Shown here: positions 31,655-43,427 of the stretch, piece by piece
Layout: the number at the start of each line of letters is the position of its first letter
Position numbering within the stretch: position 1 is the first letter of the stretch
Assembly: GCF_001675045.1 (NCBI RefSeq)
Contig: NZ_LYPA01000027.1
Span: forward strand, 1-64,000
Direction: 5' to 3'
DNA from: Paenibacillus oryzae
Lineage (GTDB): Bacteria > Bacillota > Bacilli > Paenibacillales > Paenibacillaceae
Length of the DNA stretch: 64,000 nt
The notes under the pieces: model-generated
Seen by the model: the letters and a program-made list of their open reading frames with translations, nothing else
Database searches by the model: none
Told to the model about the DNA's origin: nothing
Position numbers and translations under genes: made by a program

Positions 31655-31692
31655 GCCGACGCCGGTTGTGCATGCACAGCCGGCGGGGCCAA
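31655..31692 (-). other. intercistronic hairpin between fusA and tuf
   Basis: GCCGG (31661-31665) and CCGGC (31680-31684) flank TGTGCATGCACA, which is fully self-complementary. No T-run follows, so it is more likely an mRNA stability or processing structure than a terminator. Confidence 0.5.
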
Positions 31693-31727
31693 AAGCAATT
31701 GGTTATGCTGACATGTTTAGCTGGAGA

Positions 31728-33806
31728 TTACTCTCCGCCTCTGTGCTTCGCAATAATCTCTTCAGCGATCGACTTAGGAACTTCCTCGTAGTGGGAAAGC
31801 TCCATGGAGAATACGCCGCGTCCTTGAGTACCGGAACGAAGTGTCGTGGAGTAACCAAACATCTCGGAGAGAGGCACCTTAGCACGGATAATTTGCGCGC
31901 CTGCGCGGGAATCCATACCTTCGATGCGACCACGACGGGAGTTCAGCATGCCCATAACGTCGCCCATGTATTCTTCAGGAACAGTTACTTCAACCTTCAT
32001 GATTGGCTCAAGAAGGACTGGCTTACATTTGTCTTTAGCAGCTTTAAGCGCCAGGGAGCCGGCAATTTTAAACGCCATTTCCGAGGAGTCGACGTCATGG
32101 TAGGAACCATCGACAACAGTCGCTTTAATATCAACGAGCGGGAAACCGGCAAGAACGCCGTTTTTCATCGACTCTTCGATACCTGCTTGAATCGGAGCGA
32201 TGTATTCACGAGGAATAGCGCCGCCGACTACTTTGCTTTCAAATGTAAAACCTGCTCCTGCCTCTTGCGGTTCGAACTCAACCCAACAATGACCAAACTG
32301 GCCTTTACCGCCGGATTGACGAACGAATTTACCTTCGACTTTAGCACCCAGACGGAAGGTTTCACGGTATGCAACCTGCGGCTTGCCGACATTGGTTTCA
32401 ACCTTGAATTCACGGAACATACGGTCAACGAGGATTTCAAGGTGAAGCTCACCCATACCTGCAATGATCGTTTGGTTCGTTTCTTCGTCTGTGTATGCAC
32501 GGAATGTAGGATCTTCTTCAGCGAGCTTCGAGATAGCAACGCCCAATTTGTCCTGGTCCGCTTTTGTCTTAGGCTCGATAGCGATCTGGATAACTGGCTC
32601 TGGGAAGTTCATGGATTCAAGAACAATCGGAGACTTCTCGTCGCACAGCGTGTCGCCCGTAGTTGTGTCTTTAAGACCAACGGCAGCAGCGATATCGCCA
32701 GAATACACTTCCGTAATTTCCTGACGGCTGTTCGCGTGCATTTGCAGAATCCGGCCAATCCGCTCACGTTTGTTCTTAGTTGCATTAAGAACATAGGAAC
32801 CGGATTTCAGGATACCCGAATATACACGGAAGAACGTCAATCTGCCCACGTAAGGGTCAGTCATGATTTTGAAGGCCAATGCAGAGAATGGCTCAGCGTC
32901 GGAAGAAGGACGAACCGCTTCCTCGCCATCTTCAAGCGTACCTTTAATGGCAGGTACATCAACTGGTGCAGGCAGGTAGTCAACAACAGCATCCAGAACA
33001 AGCTGAACGCCTTTGTTGCGGTACGAGGAGCCTGCTACAACCGGGAAGATTTTAACTTCACAAACACCTTTGCGAAGTGCTGCTTTCAATTCTGCAACGG
33101 TGATTTCTTCACCTTCCAGATATTTCATAGTCAGCTCTTCATCCAGCTCGGCAACCTTCTCAACCAATTCATTGCGAAGCTCTTCAACCTGATCCGCGTA
33201 TTCTGCAGGAATCGGGCCTTGAATCGGGTCTTTGCCTGTGTCGTCTTTGTACGTGTAAGCAACGCGCTCAACGATATCAATTACGCCAAGGAAATCGGCT
33301 TCGGCGCCAATTGGCAGCTGAATAGCTACTGCATTGGCTTGCAGACGCTCGCGCATGTCTTTAACAACATTGAGGTAGTCTGCACCGATGATATCCATTT
33401 TGTTGACATAAGCGATCCGTGGAACACCGTAGCGGTCAGCTTGACGCCATACTGTTTCGGACTGAGGCTCAACGCCTTCTTTCGCACTGAAAACCCCAAC
33501 GGCCCCGTCCAATACGCGCAGGGAACGTTCAACTTCAACTGTGAAGTCAACGTGACCTGGGGTGTCGATAATATTAATGCGGTTACCCTTCCATTGAGCG
33601 GTTGTAGCGGCAGACGTAATAGTGATGCCGCGCTCTTGTTCCTGTTCCATCCAGTCCATCGTAGCTGCACCTTCGTGCACCTCGCCGATTTTGTGGGTAC
33701 GGCCCGTAAAGAACAAGATCCGTTCAGTTGTTGTGGTTTTACCAGCGTCAATATGCGCCATAATCCCGATATTACGCGTATTTTCCAAGGAGAACTCTCT
33801 TGTCAT
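31728..33806 (-). CDS. fusA: elongation factor G
   Basis: 692 aa translocation GTPase. G1 [16 protein letters not shown]3 [10 protein letters not shown]4 NKMD; five domains in normal length. The ATG at 33806 follows GAAAGGAGA with 8 bases; an upstream TTG in frame is less likely. Same order rpsL-rpsG-fusA-tuf as other bacteria. Confidence 0.99.
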   Translation of the reverse strand: MTREFSLENTRNIGIMAHIDAGKTTTTERILFFTGRTHKIGEVHEGAATMDWMEQEQERGITITSAATTAQWKGNRINIIDTPGHVDFTVEVERSLRVLDGAVGVFSAKEGVEPQSETVWRQADRYGVPRIAYVNKMDIIGADYLNVVKDMRERLQANAVAIQLPIGAEADFLGVIDIVERVAYTYKDDTGKDPIQGPIPAEYADQVEELRNELVEKVAELDEELTMKYLEGEEITVAELKAALRKGVCEVKIFPVVAGSSYRNKGVQLVLDAVVDYLPAPVDVPAIKGTLEDGEEAVRPSSDAEPFSALAFKIMTDPYVGRLTFFRVYSGILKSGSYVLNATKNKRERIGRILQMHANSRQEITEVYSGDIAAAVGLKDTTTGDTLCDEKSPIVLESMNFPEPVIQIAIEPKTKADQDKLGVAISKLAEEDPTFRAYTDEETNQTIIAGMGELHLEILVDRMFREFKVETNVGKPQVAYRETFRLGAKVEGKFVRQSGGKGQFGHCWVEFEPQEAGAGFTFESKVVGGAIPREYIAPIQAGIEESMKNGVLAGFPLVDIKATVVDGSYHDVDSSEMAFKIAGSLALKAAKDKCKPVLLEPIMKVEVTVPEEYMGDVMGMLNSRRGRIEGMDSRAGAQIIRAKVPLSEMFGYSTTLRSGTQGRGVFSMELSHYEEVPKSIAEEIIAKHRGGE

Positions 33807-33835
33807 AAAATCGTCTCCTTTCAATCATTATAATT

Positions 33836-34306
33836 CTACCAGCGGTAGTGAGCAAACGCTCTGTTTGCATCAGCCATTTTGTGCGTGTCTTCACGCTTTT
33901 TAACGGATGCGCCCGTGTTGTTGGATGCGTCAAGAATTTCAGCAGCCAAACGTTCAACCATGGTTTTTTCACCGCGGTTACGGGAGTAGTTTACCAACCA
34001 ACGAAGTGCAAGTGCCGTACGGCGCTCAGGCTTAACTTCGATTGGCACTTGATAGTTGGAGCCGCCGACACGACGAGCTTTAACCTCAAGTACAGGCATA
34101 ATGTTTTTCATTGCTGCTTCAAACACTTCCATCGGATCATTTCCCGAACGCTCTTGAATGAGCTTGAAGGCATCATACAGCAGAGTTTGCGCTACGCCTC
34201 TTTTTCCATCGACCATAATACGGTTAATCAGACGAGTAACCAGCTTGCTATGGTACACCGGATCCGGCAATACGTCGCGTTTTGTAACAGGACCTTTGCG
34301 TGGCAT
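33836..34306 (-). CDS. rpsG: 30S ribosomal protein S7
   Basis: 156 aa; [18 protein letters not shown] start and the C-terminal [14 protein letters not shown]. Organises the 3' major domain of 16S and contacts E-site tRNA. Confidence 0.98.
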   Translation of the reverse strand: MPRKGPVTKRDVLPDPVYHSKLVTRLINRIMVDGKRGVAQTLLYDAFKLIQERSGNDPMEVFEAAMKNIMPVLEVKARRVGGSNYQVPIEVKPERRTALALRWLVNYSRNRGEKTMVERLAAEILDASNNTGASVKKREDTHKMADANRAFAHYRW

Positions 34307-34392
34307 GAGAAAGTCCCCCTTTCTTATAATAGTGGATTACATTGGTGCAATACTTCTGAAGCTCTTTAATCCGGCCCGCTCAGAGCGCGGTC

Positions 34393-34812
34393 TTATTTCT
34401 TAACTTTAGGACGTTTCGTGCCGTATTTGGAACGAGCCTGGTTACGGTTGTTAACTCCCGCAGTATCCAGTGCACCACGAACAATATGGTAACGCACGCC
34501 CGGAAGGTCTTTAACACGACCGCCGCGGATCAATACAACGCTGTGCTCTTGCAGGTTATGGCCGATACCTGGGATGTACGCTGTAACCTCAACACGGTTG
34601 GACAAACGCACACGCGCATATTTACGAAGCGCGGAGTTCGGTTTTTTCGGAGTCATAGTTCCTACACGAGTGCAGACACCGCGTTTTTGAGGCGCGCTGA
34701 TATCAGTAGCTTCACGTTTCAGAGCATTAAAGCCTTTTTGCAAGGCTGGCGATTTCGATTTAACGACTTTCGCTTGACGTCCTTTGCGAACGAGCTGGTT
34801 AATTGTTGGCAT
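34393..34812 (-). CDS. rpsL: 30S ribosomal protein S12
   Basis: 139 aa. [19 protein letters not shown] and [14 protein letters not shown] are intact: both Lys residues whose change gives streptomycin resistance (classical K43 and K88) are wild type. The ATG at 34812 follows GGGGG; the longer frame upstream is spacer. First gene of the str operon. Confidence 0.98.
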   Translation of the reverse strand: MPTINQLVRKGRQAKVVKSKSPALQKGFNALKREATDISAPQKRGVCTRVGTMTPKKPNSALRKYARVRLSNRVEVTAYIPGIGHNLQEHSVVLIRGGRVKDLPGVRYHIVRGALDTAGVNNRNQARSKYGTKRPKVKK

Positions 34813-34948
34813 TTTGGTTGCCACCCCCTTCCCCTTATTCATGTCTTTATGTGGTAGACATTTCACCCAATTTTTAAGCCCACAGATCCAGGCGGTTCAT
34901 AAATAATCAATACGATACCATAAGCCTAGCTGTTAGGCACACTTCGAT

Positions 34949-34978
34949 ATATTATCATTTACACTACACGCATGTCAA
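34949..34978 (-). promoter_or_regulatory. str operon promoter (sigma-A)
   Basis: TTGACA (34978-34973), 18 bases, TAATAT (34954-34949). It lies directly after the orphan gene and gives rpsL a leader of about 130 bases. Confidence 0.7.
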
Positions 34979-35008
34979 GCGCTAAAATTTAAAATAACAT
35001 TCCGGCTT

Positions 35009-35590
35009 TTATGCCGCTGAGCTTTGGTCGATCCTCTCAGCAATATAGCTTGCTTCAATAAGCTCTGAAAGCCCTAATTTAGTAATCGTTTGGGATAGTC
35101 GGATGTAGTCATCCTCATTATCCGCTAATATTAACAATCGATTTTCGCCGTCTAGCAACCAATCGCCAACTTCCTTAATCCCTGCTTCCTTCAAAACCAA
35201 CGATTTTGCCTCTTCGAGGTCATGAAGGCTGTTCTCTACCTGAATGACCTTTACAAACTTTACATCTGAAAATTCGTCCAGCGCCCATTTATAGTTGTCC
35301 ACATCTGCGAATTGTAATACGATCCCTTGCTTATCTCTGAATATACCATCATGTTCAACATTACCCTTTTTTAATATCGATTCTGCCTCCAAAATCTGAT
35401 GCTCGGTAGTGTAACCCGTGTATTCGGAGGGATCCTCTTTCTTTACTTCTGTTTGTTCCATTAAAGTTATTTCCTTAACTTGCACCGATTCGTTGCCCAT
35501 AAACTTAAAAAATGAATTACCCAATAATAAAAAAACAAACATCAAAGTTATACAAATGGCCCAAGTTAAACGTCCTAACCATTTCTTCAT
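35009..35590 (-). CDS. orphan membrane-anchored or secreted protein of unknown function
   Basis: 193 aa: one N-terminal hydrophobic segment (residues about 8-30), then a charged extracytoplasmic domain rich in Glu, Asp, Leu and Val with no motif I recognise. The ATG at 35590 has AGGAG 11 bases upstream, slightly far. The gene is more AT-rich than its neighbours, has its own promoter (35657) and is boxed by the rpoC terminator and the rpsL promoter. It occupies the place where Bacillales normally have an L7Ae-family ribosomal protein gene (ybxF/rplGB), which is missing here. Acquisition by transfer is an inference. Confidence 0.7.
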   Translation of the reverse strand: MKKWLGRLTWAICITLMFVFLLLGNSFFKFMGNESVQVKEITLMEQTEVKKEDPSEYTGYTTEHQILEAESILKKGNVEHDGIFRDKQGIVLQFADVDNYKWALDEFSDVKFVKVIQVENSLHDLEEAKSLVLKEAGIKEVGDWLLDGENRLLILADNEDDYIRLSQTITKLGLSELIEASYIAERIDQSSAA

Positions 35591-35656
35591 AAACAAACGT
35601 TCTCCTTTCATCAAAGCATACCTTGCACACAGATAAACGAATTATTCCCCCTTTGA

Positions 35657-35685
35657 ATTATACATTATTTATGTATTTAGTCCAA
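35657..35685 (-). promoter_or_regulatory. promoter of the orphan gene
   Basis: TTGGAC (35685-35680), 17 bases, TATAAT (35662-35657), just downstream of the rpoC terminator. Confidence 0.65.
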
Positions 35686-35715
35686 ATTTATACTAAAAAG
35701 AAAAGCATTTAAACG

Positions 35716-35779
35716 AAAAAGCACGGCAACTGCTCGCACCGTTCCATAAGGAATGGCAGCAAACAATTGCCGTGCTTTT
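35716..35779 (-). terminator. intrinsic terminator of rpoBC
   Basis: AAAAGCACGGCAA pairs with TTGCCGTGCTTTT; the loop holds a second hairpin (CCATTCC/GGAACGG). A T-run follows on the minus strand. It ends transcription between rpoC and the str operon, which many bacteria leave open. Confidence 0.85.
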
Positions 35780-35795
35780 AACAACTAACCTTTAT

Positions 35796-38700
35796 TTATT
35801 CAACAACAACAGCTTCCGCTGCTTCTTCTTCAACTTCGCCTTCCAGAATCTCATCTTCCAGACCCGTCAGACGGATATTGCGATAACGATGCATGCCTGT
35901 TCCCGCAGGAATCAGCTTGCCGATAATGACGTTTTCCTTCAGGCCAAGCAATTTGTCGACCTTGCCCTTGATCGCTGCATCTGTCAGGACACGAGTTGTC
36001 TCCTGGAAGGATGCTGCGGACAAGAAGGAGTCCGTTTCAAGGGATGCTTTGGTAATACCAAGCAATACCGGCTTGGCAACCGCAGGCTCCTTGTCGGCAA
36101 AAATCGCTTCGCGGTTGGCAGCTTCGTATTCATGGATATCCACGAATGCGCCCGGCAACAGAGTCGTGTCGCCTGCATCCACGATGCGGATTTTGCGAAG
36201 CATCTGCTTGATCATAACCTCAACGTGCTTATCGTTGATTTCAACGCCCTGGTTACGGTAAACGCGCTGAACTTCCTGCAAAATGTAGTTTTGAACGCCA
36301 CGGATGCCTTTGATGCGCAGCATATCCTTCGGATCGATGGATCCATCGGTCAGCTCGTCGCCGGCTTCAATTTGCTGGCCTTCCGCTACACGGATACGCG
36401 ATCCATAGGTTACGGAATATACTTTGGATTCCGCTTCGCCTTGAACCTCGATTTCGCGACGGTCTTTGGCTTCGCGGATTTCCTTGATTACGCCGTCCAG
36501 CTCAGAGATGATCGCTTGGCCTTTTGGATTACGGGCCTCGAACAACTCCTGGATACGCGGCAAACCTTGCGTAATATCGTCGCCGGCTACGCCGCCGGTA
36601 TGGAACGTACGCATCGTGAGCTGTGTTCCCGGCTCGCCAATGGATTGAGCGGCAATAATGCCGACCGCTTCACCGATCTCCACGTGCTTGCCTGTTGCCA
36701 GGTTGCGTCCGTAGCAAATTTTGCAGACGCCATGACGTGCGCGGCAGCTAAGCACGGAACGAATTTGCAGACGCTCTACGCCAGCGTTAATAATTTCATC
36801 CGCTTTGCCTGCATCGATCAGATCATTGCGGTTAACAATGACCTCTCCCGTTTTGGGATGACGAACGGTAGCGAACGCATAACGTCCTTCAATCCGGTCA
36901 TACAGGTCCTCGATGACCTCTTTGCCGTCCTGAATTTTGCTGACCGTAAAGCCTTTATCGGTTCCGCAATCGTCCTCGCGAACGATAACGTCTTGCGCAA
37001 CGTCGACGAGACGACGCGTGAGGTAACCGGAGTCGGCTGTACGAAGCGCTGTATCGGCAAGACCTTTACGCGCGCCGTGCGTGGAAATAAAGTATTCCAA
37101 AACCGTCAGGCCTTCACGGAAGTTCGATTTGATCGGCAATTCGATGATACGGCCGGACGGGTTCGCCATCAGACCGCGCATGCCGCCGAGCTGCGTAATT
37201 TGGGATTTATTACCCCGTGCTTTGGAATCCACCATCAACATGATGTTGTTATAGCGATCCATGGATTTCATGAGCACATCAGTAATTTCATCCTTACACT
37301 TGCTCCAGATGCTGATAATGCGGTCATAACGTTCCTCGTTTGTAATCAAACCGCGACGGTATTGATTCATAACCGTAGCGACTTTTTCATCGGAGGCTTT
37401 CATAATTTCCGCTTTTTCTTTCGGGATGATTACGTCAGCTACGCCGATCGTAATACCCGCTTTAGTGGAGTAGGTAAAGCCAAGCTGCTTGACGCGGTCC
37501 AGAATAACCGCAGTCAGCGTTGTATGGTATTGACGGAAGCATTCAGCAATAATCAAGGCCAGGTAGTCCTTGCCTACTGCGCCCGGAGTCGGAAGCTCTT
37601 CGGCAATTTTCACCAAATCGGAGCCTTTTTCATAGACGAAGTATTTATCAGGCGTACCTTGAAGAAGATTAGCCTTGGTCGCTTCGTTAATGAATGGGAA
37701 GTCCGTCGGGAAAATCTCGTTGAAAATAACTTTGCCGACTGTTGTAACGAGCAGCGATTTCTGCTGTTGCTCCGTAAAGCTCTTTTTCTTCAGTACTTTG
37801 GCAGGAATCAGAATTCTCGCATGCAAGGAAACAATACCGCGTTGATAAGCGGAAATCGCTTCGTTAACCGATGCAAAAACAGCGCCGGAGCCTTTGGATT
37901 CTTTGTTATCCATCGTCAGATAGTAACTGCCAAGGACCATATCCTGAGAAGGCGTAACAACAGGCTTGCCGTCTTTAGGGTTCAAGATGTTGCCAGATGC
38001 CAGCATGAGCAAACGAGCCTCAGCTTGGGCCTCGGCGGACAGCGGAACGTGAACAGCCATTTGGTCGCCGTCAAAGTCGGCATTGTACGCCGTACATACC
38101 AGCGGGTGCAACTTGATCGCGCGGCCTTCAACCAGAATCGGTTCAAATGCCTGAATACCCAGTCTGTGAAGTGTGGGGGCACGGTTCAGAAGCACTGGAT
38201 GCTCCTTGATAACTTCCTCCAGCACATCCCATACTTCAGGGCTTACGCGTTCAACCTTGCGTTTTGCGCTTTTGATATTATGAGCCAAACCTTTGTTTAC
38301 TAGCTCTTTCATAACAAAAGGCTTGAACAGCTCCAGCGCCATCTCCTTAGGAAGACCGCATTGGAACATTTTCAGGTTAGGGCCTACAACGATAACGGAA
38401 CGTCCGGAGTAGTCAACGCGTTTACCCAGCAGGTTCTGACGGAAACGGCCTTGTTTACCCTTCAGCATATGGCTAAGGGATTTCAACGGGCGGTTACCAG
38501 GACCTGTAACAGGACGGCCGCGACGACCGTTGTCGATCAAAGCGTCCACCGCTTCCTGCAGCATCCGTTTTTCGTTTTGTACGATGATGTCGGGAGCGCC
38601 AAGATCCAGAAGACGCTTCAGACGATTGTTCCGGTTAATCACTCGACGATACAGGTCGTTCAGGTCGGACGTTGCAAAACGGCCGCCGTCCAGCTGTACC

Positions 38701-39422
38701 ATTGGACGAAGCTCCGGCGGAATAACGGGAAGCACATCCAGAATCATCCATTCCGGCTCATTGCCGGAATTGCGGAACGCTTCGATAACCTCAAGGCGTT
38801 TGATCGCGCGGTTGCGGCGTTGGCCTTGAGCGGTACGCAGCTCTTCCTTAAGCGACTCCAGCTCGCGTTCCACATCGATGTCCTGAAGCAGTTTTTTAAC
38901 CGCTTCGGCACCCATGCCGGCATGGAAACCATAACCGTATTTTTCACGGTAGCTGCGGTATTCCTTCTCGGACAGGAGCTGTTTTTTCTCCAGGGGAGTT
39001 TCGCCGGGATCGGTTACGACATAGGATGCGAAATAAATGATCTCCTCGAGCGAACGAGGGGACATATCCAGCGCCAGACCCATGCGGCTTGGAATCCCTT
39101 TGAAATACCAGATATGGGATACTGGAGCTGCAAGCTCAATATGACCCATTCTTTCGCGGCGAACCTTGGCCCGCGTTACTTCAACGCCGCAGCGATCACA
39201 AACGACGCCTTTATAGCGTACGCGCTTATATTTGCCGCAATGGCATTCCCAGTCTTTAGTAGGACCAAAAATCTTTTCGCAGAAGAGACCTTCCTTCTCC
39301 GGTTTCAGTGTCCTGTAGTTGATGGTTTCCGGCTTTTTAACTTCTCCGCGGGACCACGAGCGAATTTTATCCGGCGAAGCCAGACCAATTTTCATATACT
39401 CGAAGTTGTTAACGTCCAACAA
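35796..39422 (-). CDS. rpoC: RNA polymerase beta' subunit
   Basis: 1208 aa. N-terminal zinc site CHCG...CDRC, catalytic magnesium loop NADFDGDQM, trigger-loop region [19 protein letters not shown], second zinc site [13 protein letters not shown]. The start is TTG at 39422 ([14 protein letters not shown]) 8 bases after GGAGG, matching the family N terminus; an in-frame ATG further upstream is not supported. It ends in an acidic tail ([13 protein letters not shown]). Confidence 0.98.
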   Translation of the reverse strand: MLDVNNFEYMKIGLASPDKIRSWSRGEVKKPETINYRTLKPEKEGLFCEKIFGPTKDWECHCGKYKRVRYKGVVCDRCGVEVTRAKVRRERMGHIELAAPVSHIWYFKGIPSRMGLALDMSPRSLEEIIYFASYVVTDPGETPLEKKQLLSEKEYRSYREKYGYGFHAGMGAEAVKKLLQDIDVERELESLKEELRTAQGQRRNRAIKRLEVIEAFRNSGNEPEWMILDVLPVIPPELRPMVQLDGGRFATSDLNDLYRRVINRNNRLKRLLDLGAPDIIVQNEKRMLQEAVDALIDNGRRGRPVTGPGNRPLKSLSHMLKGKQGRFRQNLLGKRVDYSGRSVIVVGPNLKMFQCGLPKEMALELFKPFVMKELVNKGLAHNIKSAKRKVERVSPEVWDVLEEVIKEHPVLLNRAPTLHRLGIQAFEPILVEGRAIKLHPLVCTAYNADFDGDQMAVHVPLSAEAQAEARLLMLASGNILNPKDGKPVVTPSQDMVLGSYYLTMDNKESKGSGAVFASVNEAISAYQRGIVSLHARILIPAKVLKKKSFTEQQQKSLLVTTVGKVIFNEIFPTDFPFINEATKANLLQGTPDKYFVYEKGSDLVKIAEELPTPGAVGKDYLALIIAECFRQYHTTLTAVILDRVKQLGFTYSTKAGITIGVADVIIPKEKAEIMKASDEKVATVMNQYRRGLITNEERYDRIISIWSKCKDEITDVLMKSMDRYNNIMLMVDSKARGNKSQITQLGGMRGLMANPSGRIIELPIKSNFREGLTVLEYFISTHGARKGLADTALRTADSGYLTRRLVDVAQDVIVREDDCGTDKGFTVSKIQDGKEVIEDLYDRIEGRYAFATVRHPKTGEVIVNRNDLIDAGKADEIINAGVERLQIRSVLSCRARHGVCKICYGRNLATGKHVEIGEAVGIIAAQSIGEPGTQLTMRTFHTGGVAGDDITQGLPRIQELFEARNPKGQAIISELDGVIKEIREAKDRREIEVQGEAESKVYSVTYGSRIRVAEGQQIEAGDELTDGSIDPKDMLRIKGIRGVQNYILQEVQRVYRNQGVEINDKHVEVMIKQMLRKIRIVDAGDTTLLPGAFVDIHEYEAANREAIFADKEPAVAKPVLLGITKASLETDSFLSAASFQETTRVLTDAAIKGKVDKLLGLKENVIIGKLIPAGTGMHRYRNIRLTGLEDEILEGEVEEEAAEAVVVE

Positions 39423-39506
39423 GGAGCAACCCTCCTTCGTCATGTATGGCTGTAACCGGCACAACAGCGGTTTCGCTTCCGAAACCGCCGCTGCGCGGTC
39501 TTGTCA

Positions 39507-42500
39507 TTATTCTACGTTTGCTTCTGAGCCTTCCAGGTTGAGGTTCAGCTTGTCGCCTGTACCTTCGTCCTCGTCATCGATTTCTTTCATCTCGATTTCT
39601 TCCTCGTTAGCGGACAGGATTTTGACATCCATGCCAAGGCTTTGCAATTCCTTGATCAATACCTTAAACGATTCCGGAACGCCTGGTTCTGGCACATTTT
39701 CGCCTTTGACGATGGATTCGTACGTTTTCACGCGGCCAACCACATCATCGGATTTGACAGTCAAAATTTCCTGCAGCGTATAAGCTGCGCCGTAGGCTTC
39801 AAGCGCCCAAACCTCCATCTCGCCGAAACGCTGTCCGCCGAACTGGGCTTTACCGCCAAGAGGCTGTTGCGTAACGAGAGAGTATGGACCTGTGGAACGG
39901 GCATGAATTTTATCGTCAACCATGTGCGCCAGCTTGATCATGTACATGACGCCAACCGTTACTTCCCGCTCGAAGCTTTCGCCTGTGCGGCCATCGTACA
40001 GAACCGTTTTTCCGTTCCGCTGCATGCCGGCTTCTTCCATGGTATCGAAAACATCGTCCTCGCGCGCGCCGTCAAATACCGGCGTAGCCGCGTGGATGCC
40101 GAGATGTTTGCAGGCCATGCCGAGGTGAACCTCCAGCGCTTGACCGATGTTCATCCGGGAAGGTACGCCCAGCGGGTTAAGAACAACCTCAACTGGTGTG
40201 CCGTCCGGCAGGAACGGCATATCCTCTTCCGGCATAATACGGGCGATAACGCCCTTGTTGCCGTGACGTCCCGCCATTTTGTCGCCTTCGGAGATTTTCC
40301 GTTTTTGCGCGATATAAGCGCGTACCAGTTGGTTAACGCCAGGAGGCAGCTCGTCGCCGTTTTCGCGGGTAAACACTTTTACGTCCACCACGATGCCGTC
40401 GGTTCCGTGAGGAACGCGCAGCGACGTGTCGCGAACTTCGCGTGCTTTTTCACCGAAGATCGCATGCAGCAGGCGTTCTTCCGCCGTCAGCTCCGTCACG
40501 CCTTTAGGCGTAACCTTGCCAACAAGGATATCGCCAGCGCCGATCTCAGCGCCTACGCGGATAATGCCGCGTTCGTCGAGGTTGCGAAGAGCTTCCTCGC
40601 CGACGTTCGGAATGTCGCGCGTAATTTCTTCAGGCCCAAGCTTCGTATCACGGGCTTCAGACTCGTATTCCTCAATATGAATGGATGTGTAAACATCCTC
40701 TTTAACCAGCTTTTCGCTAAGCAGGATCGCATCCTCGTAGTTGTAGCCTTCCCAAGTCATAAAGGCAACAACAACGTTGCGTCCAAGCGCCAGCTCGCCC
40801 ATTTCTGTGGACGGGCCGTCGGCGAGAATATCGCCTTTTTTGATAACGTCGCCCTTGCGGACAAGAGGACGCTGATTGATGCAAGTACCTTGGTTGGAAC
40901 GCATAAACTTATGCAGCTTGTGCTTTACCAGGTCTCCGTTAACCGGCTTGCCGTCAATAAGTTCGACACGGCGCAGCCAAATTTCGTTGGCGCTGGAACG
41001 CTCGATAACGCCATCGTATTTGGAAACAACGCAAACGCCGGAGTCTTTTGCAGCTTTATGCTCCATGCCTGTACCGACAAACGGCGCTTTTGGAATCAGA
41101 AGCGGCACCGCCTGCCGTTGCATGTTGGAGCCCATGAGCGCGCGGTTGGAGTCATCGTTCTCCAGGAACGGAATCAACGCCGTTGCGACGGATACAACTT
41201 GTTTAGGCGATACGTCCATGTAGTCGACGCGTTCAATCGGCATCGTCAGGATGTTGTCAGCCTGTTTATTGTAACGAACGATGGTTTGCTTCTCGACAAA
41301 CATATTGTCAGGAGTCAACTCAGCGTTTGCTTGCGCGATAACGTAGTTGTCTTCCTCGTCAGCTGTCAAATAAGAGATTTGCTCCGTAACAACGCCCGTC
41401 TTAGGATCTACCCAACGATACGGCGCTTCGATAAAGCCATATTCGTTAATGCGGGCAAAAGTCGACAGAGAGTTGATCAGACCGATGTTCGGTCCTTCCG
41501 GCGTCTCAATTGGACACATACGGCCGTAGTGAGAGTGATGGACGTCCCGTACTTCAAAGCCTGCGCGTTCGCGCGTCAGACCGCCCGGTCCAAGCGCGGA
41601 CAAACGGCGTTTGTGCGTCAGCTCTGCAAGCGGGTTCGTCTGGTCCATAAACTGCGACAGCTGGGAAGAGCCAAAAAACTCTTTAATGGACGCGATAACC
41701 GGGCGTATGTTGATAAGCGCCTGCGGTGTAATCGCGTTAGCATCCTGAATCGACATGCGTTCGCGCACAACGCGCTCCATACGGGAGAGACCGATACGGA
41801 ACTGGTTCTGCAGCAGCTCGCCGACAGAGCGCAGACGACGGTTGCCCAAATGGTCGATATCATCCGTGCTTCCCACGCCATGAAGCAAATTCAGGAAATA
41901 GTTGATCGACGAAATGATGTCCGCAGGCGTAATGTTCTTAATGGCTTTGTCAATTATGCCGTTGGAAATGATTTTAATAACCTTGCCTTCGTCGTTTGGC
42001 GAGAATACGCTGATAGCCTGTAGTGGTATACTATCGGCATCAAGCACTCCAGCCGCAACATGATAAGTACGGAAACCAATGTCCTTCTCCAGCTTATCAA
42101 GAATTTCATCCAGCAAACGGCGGTCGATCATTTGACCCGTCTCGGCGATAATTTCACCTGTGGATGGATCAATAAGGTTTTCCGCAAGTCTTTGATTGAA
42201 CAAGCGGTTTTTGATGTGGAGCTTTTTGTTTATTTTGTAACGGCCTACATTGGCCAGGTCATATCGTTTGGGATCGAAAAAGCGTGCAACAAGCAAGCTT
42301 TTTGCGTTGTCCAAGGTAGGAGGCTCGCCCGGACGCAGACGCTCGTAAATTTCAATGAGCGCTTTCTCCGTGGAATCCGTGCTGTCCTTGTCCAGCGTAT
42401 TGCGGATATACTCGTCATGTCCGAGCAAATCCAGAATTTCAGCGTCTGTACCGAAACCAAGTGCACGCAAAAGCACCGTTACCGGAATTTTCCGGGTCCG

Positions 42501-43052
42501 GTCAATACGAACGTAGACGATATCCTTGGCATCTGTTTCAAGCTCCAGCCAAGCGCCGCGGTTAGGAATAACCGTAGCGGTGTATGTCTTTTTACCGTTC
42601 TTGTCAACCTTCGTGCTGAAATACACACTGGGGGAGCGAACCAATTGGCTGACGATAACGCGTTCTGCGCCGTTGATGATAAACGTGCCTGTCTCGGTCA
42701 TAAGCGGAAAATCGCCCATGAATACTTCCTGTTCCTTAACTTCGCCCGTTTCCTTATTGAACAGACGCACCTTCACCCGCAATGGGGCTGCATACGTGAC
42801 ATCACGTTCCTTCGACTCATCGACCGAATATTTCGGCTCGCCTAAGCTATAGTCGATAAATTCCAGCGATAGATTGCCCGTAAAGTCCGAAATCGGTGAA
42901 ATATCCTGGAATAGCTCGATCAAATCGGTTTCCAGAAACTTTTCATACGATTTTTGTTGGATTTCAATCAGGTTCGGGACTTCCAGCACCTCGCTGATCC
43001 TTGCGTAGCTTCTCCTCGCCCGCCGACCATACTGAACAAGTTGTCCTGCCAA
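39507..43052 (-). CDS. rpoB: RNA polymerase beta subunit
   Basis: 1181 aa. The rifampicin pocket reads [16 protein letters not shown] and [14 protein letters not shown], i.e. wild type at the usual resistance positions. The start is TTG at 43052 ([20 protein letters not shown]), 5 bases after GGTGAGG; homologues begin at this point. The tail is acidic and ends with short repeats of Leu/Glu/Asn. 84 bases separate it from rpoC. Confidence 0.98.
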   Translation of the reverse strand: MAGQLVQYGRRARRSYARISEVLEVPNLIEIQQKSYEKFLETDLIELFQDISPISDFTGNLSLEFIDYSLGEPKYSVDESKERDVTYAAPLRVKVRLFNKETGEVKEQEVFMGDFPLMTETGTFIINGAERVIVSQLVRSPSVYFSTKVDKNGKKTYTATVIPNRGAWLELETDAKDIVYVRIDRTRKIPVTVLLRALGFGTDAEILDLLGHDEYIRNTLDKDSTDSTEKALIEIYERLRPGEPPTLDNAKSLLVARFFDPKRYDLANVGRYKINKKLHIKNRLFNQRLAENLIDPSTGEIIAETGQMIDRRLLDEILDKLEKDIGFRTYHVAAGVLDADSIPLQAISVFSPNDEGKVIKIISNGIIDKAIKNITPADIISSINYFLNLLHGVGSTDDIDHLGNRRLRSVGELLQNQFRIGLSRMERVVRERMSIQDANAITPQALINIRPVIASIKEFFGSSQLSQFMDQTNPLAELTHKRRLSALGPGGLTRERAGFEVRDVHHSHYGRMCPIETPEGPNIGLINSLSTFARINEYGFIEAPYRWVDPKTGVVTEQISYLTADEEDNYVIAQANAELTPDNMFVEKQTIVRYNKQADNILTMPIERVDYMDVSPKQVVSVATALIPFLENDDSNRALMGSNMQRQAVPLLIPKAPFVGTGMEHKAAKDSGVCVVSKYDGVIERSSANEIWLRRVELIDGKPVNGDLVKHKLHKFMRSNQGTCINQRPLVRKGDVIKKGDILADGPSTEMGELALGRNVVVAFMTWEGYNYEDAILLSEKLVKEDVYTSIHIEEYESEARDTKLGPEEITRDIPNVGEEALRNLDERGIIRVGAEIGAGDILVGKVTPKGVTELTAEERLLHAIFGEKAREVRDTSLRVPHGTDGIVVDVKVFTRENGDELPPGVNQLVRAYIAQKRKISEGDKMAGRHGNKGVIARIMPEEDMPFLPDGTPVEVVLNPLGVPSRMNIGQALEVHLGMACKHLGIHAATPVFDGAREDDVFDTMEEAGMQRNGKTVLYDGRTGESFEREVTVGVMYMIKLAHMVDDKIHARSTGPYSLVTQQPLGGKAQFGGQRFGEMEVWALEAYGAAYTLQEILTVKSDDVVGRVKTYESIVKGENVPEPGVPESFKVLIKELQSLGMDVKILSANEEEIEMKEIDDEDEGTGDKLNLNLEGSEANVE

Positions 43053-43146
43053 CTTAACCTCACCCCTCAAGTCTGTCTTACAGCATCGATACATCCTGCG
43101 TTACCCTTCGGCAGCGGCAGCCGCCTATACAGATAAATAAAGAAAA

Positions 43147-43175
43147 GCCCTTATCGAATAGTTCGAAAAAAGAGC
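43147..43175 (-). promoter_or_regulatory. weak attenuator-like hairpin in the rpoB leader
   Basis: GCTCTT (43175-43170) can pair with AAGGGC (43152-43147), followed by TTTTCTTT on the minus strand. A short, partly G-U stem; it could terminate a fraction of transcripts ahead of rpoB. Confidence 0.25.
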
Positions 43176-43352
43176 ATGTTTCTAGCAGTTTGCCGTACGC
43201 AGCGCAGTGCGCGTTGGTCTCATATCAAGTAATTTTGCCCAAAATGTAAACATTATACGTCAAATGTCACAAATGTATGCATTTCTGCGCTAAAAATTCA
43301 TACTTGACATTTTAGTTGACTAAAGAGATTTCGAGCAATTTTATGCTGACAT

Positions 43353-43382
43353 TTTATAATATTACCACATCCAAAATGTCAA
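43353..43382 (-). promoter_or_regulatory. rpoBC promoter (sigma-A) in a TGACATTTT-rich spacer
   Basis: TTGACA (43382-43377), 18 bases, TATAAA (43358-43353). The spacer 43053-43427 holds no gene but carries the word TGACATTTT or close variants several times in both orientations (about 43259, 43303, 43348, 43372), a palindrome TTTAGTTGACTAAA (43311-43324) and another TATAAT (43257-43252) without a good -35. Confidence 0.6.
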
Positions 43383-43427
43383 GTCAATTCATTTCCATTT
43401 CAATTGTAAACCTTTTGTTCAACCTCA

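Noticed and set aside
30428-33833. Very long open frames on the plus strand opposite tuf and fusA
   Set aside because: They are exact antisense of well-identified genes, have no ribosome binding sites and translate to low-complexity, Cys/Phe/Asn-rich sequence; they arise from codon bias.
35772-42023. Long plus-strand open frames opposite rpoC and rpoB
   Set aside because: Antisense shadows of the two RNA polymerase genes, with no family resemblance or start signals.
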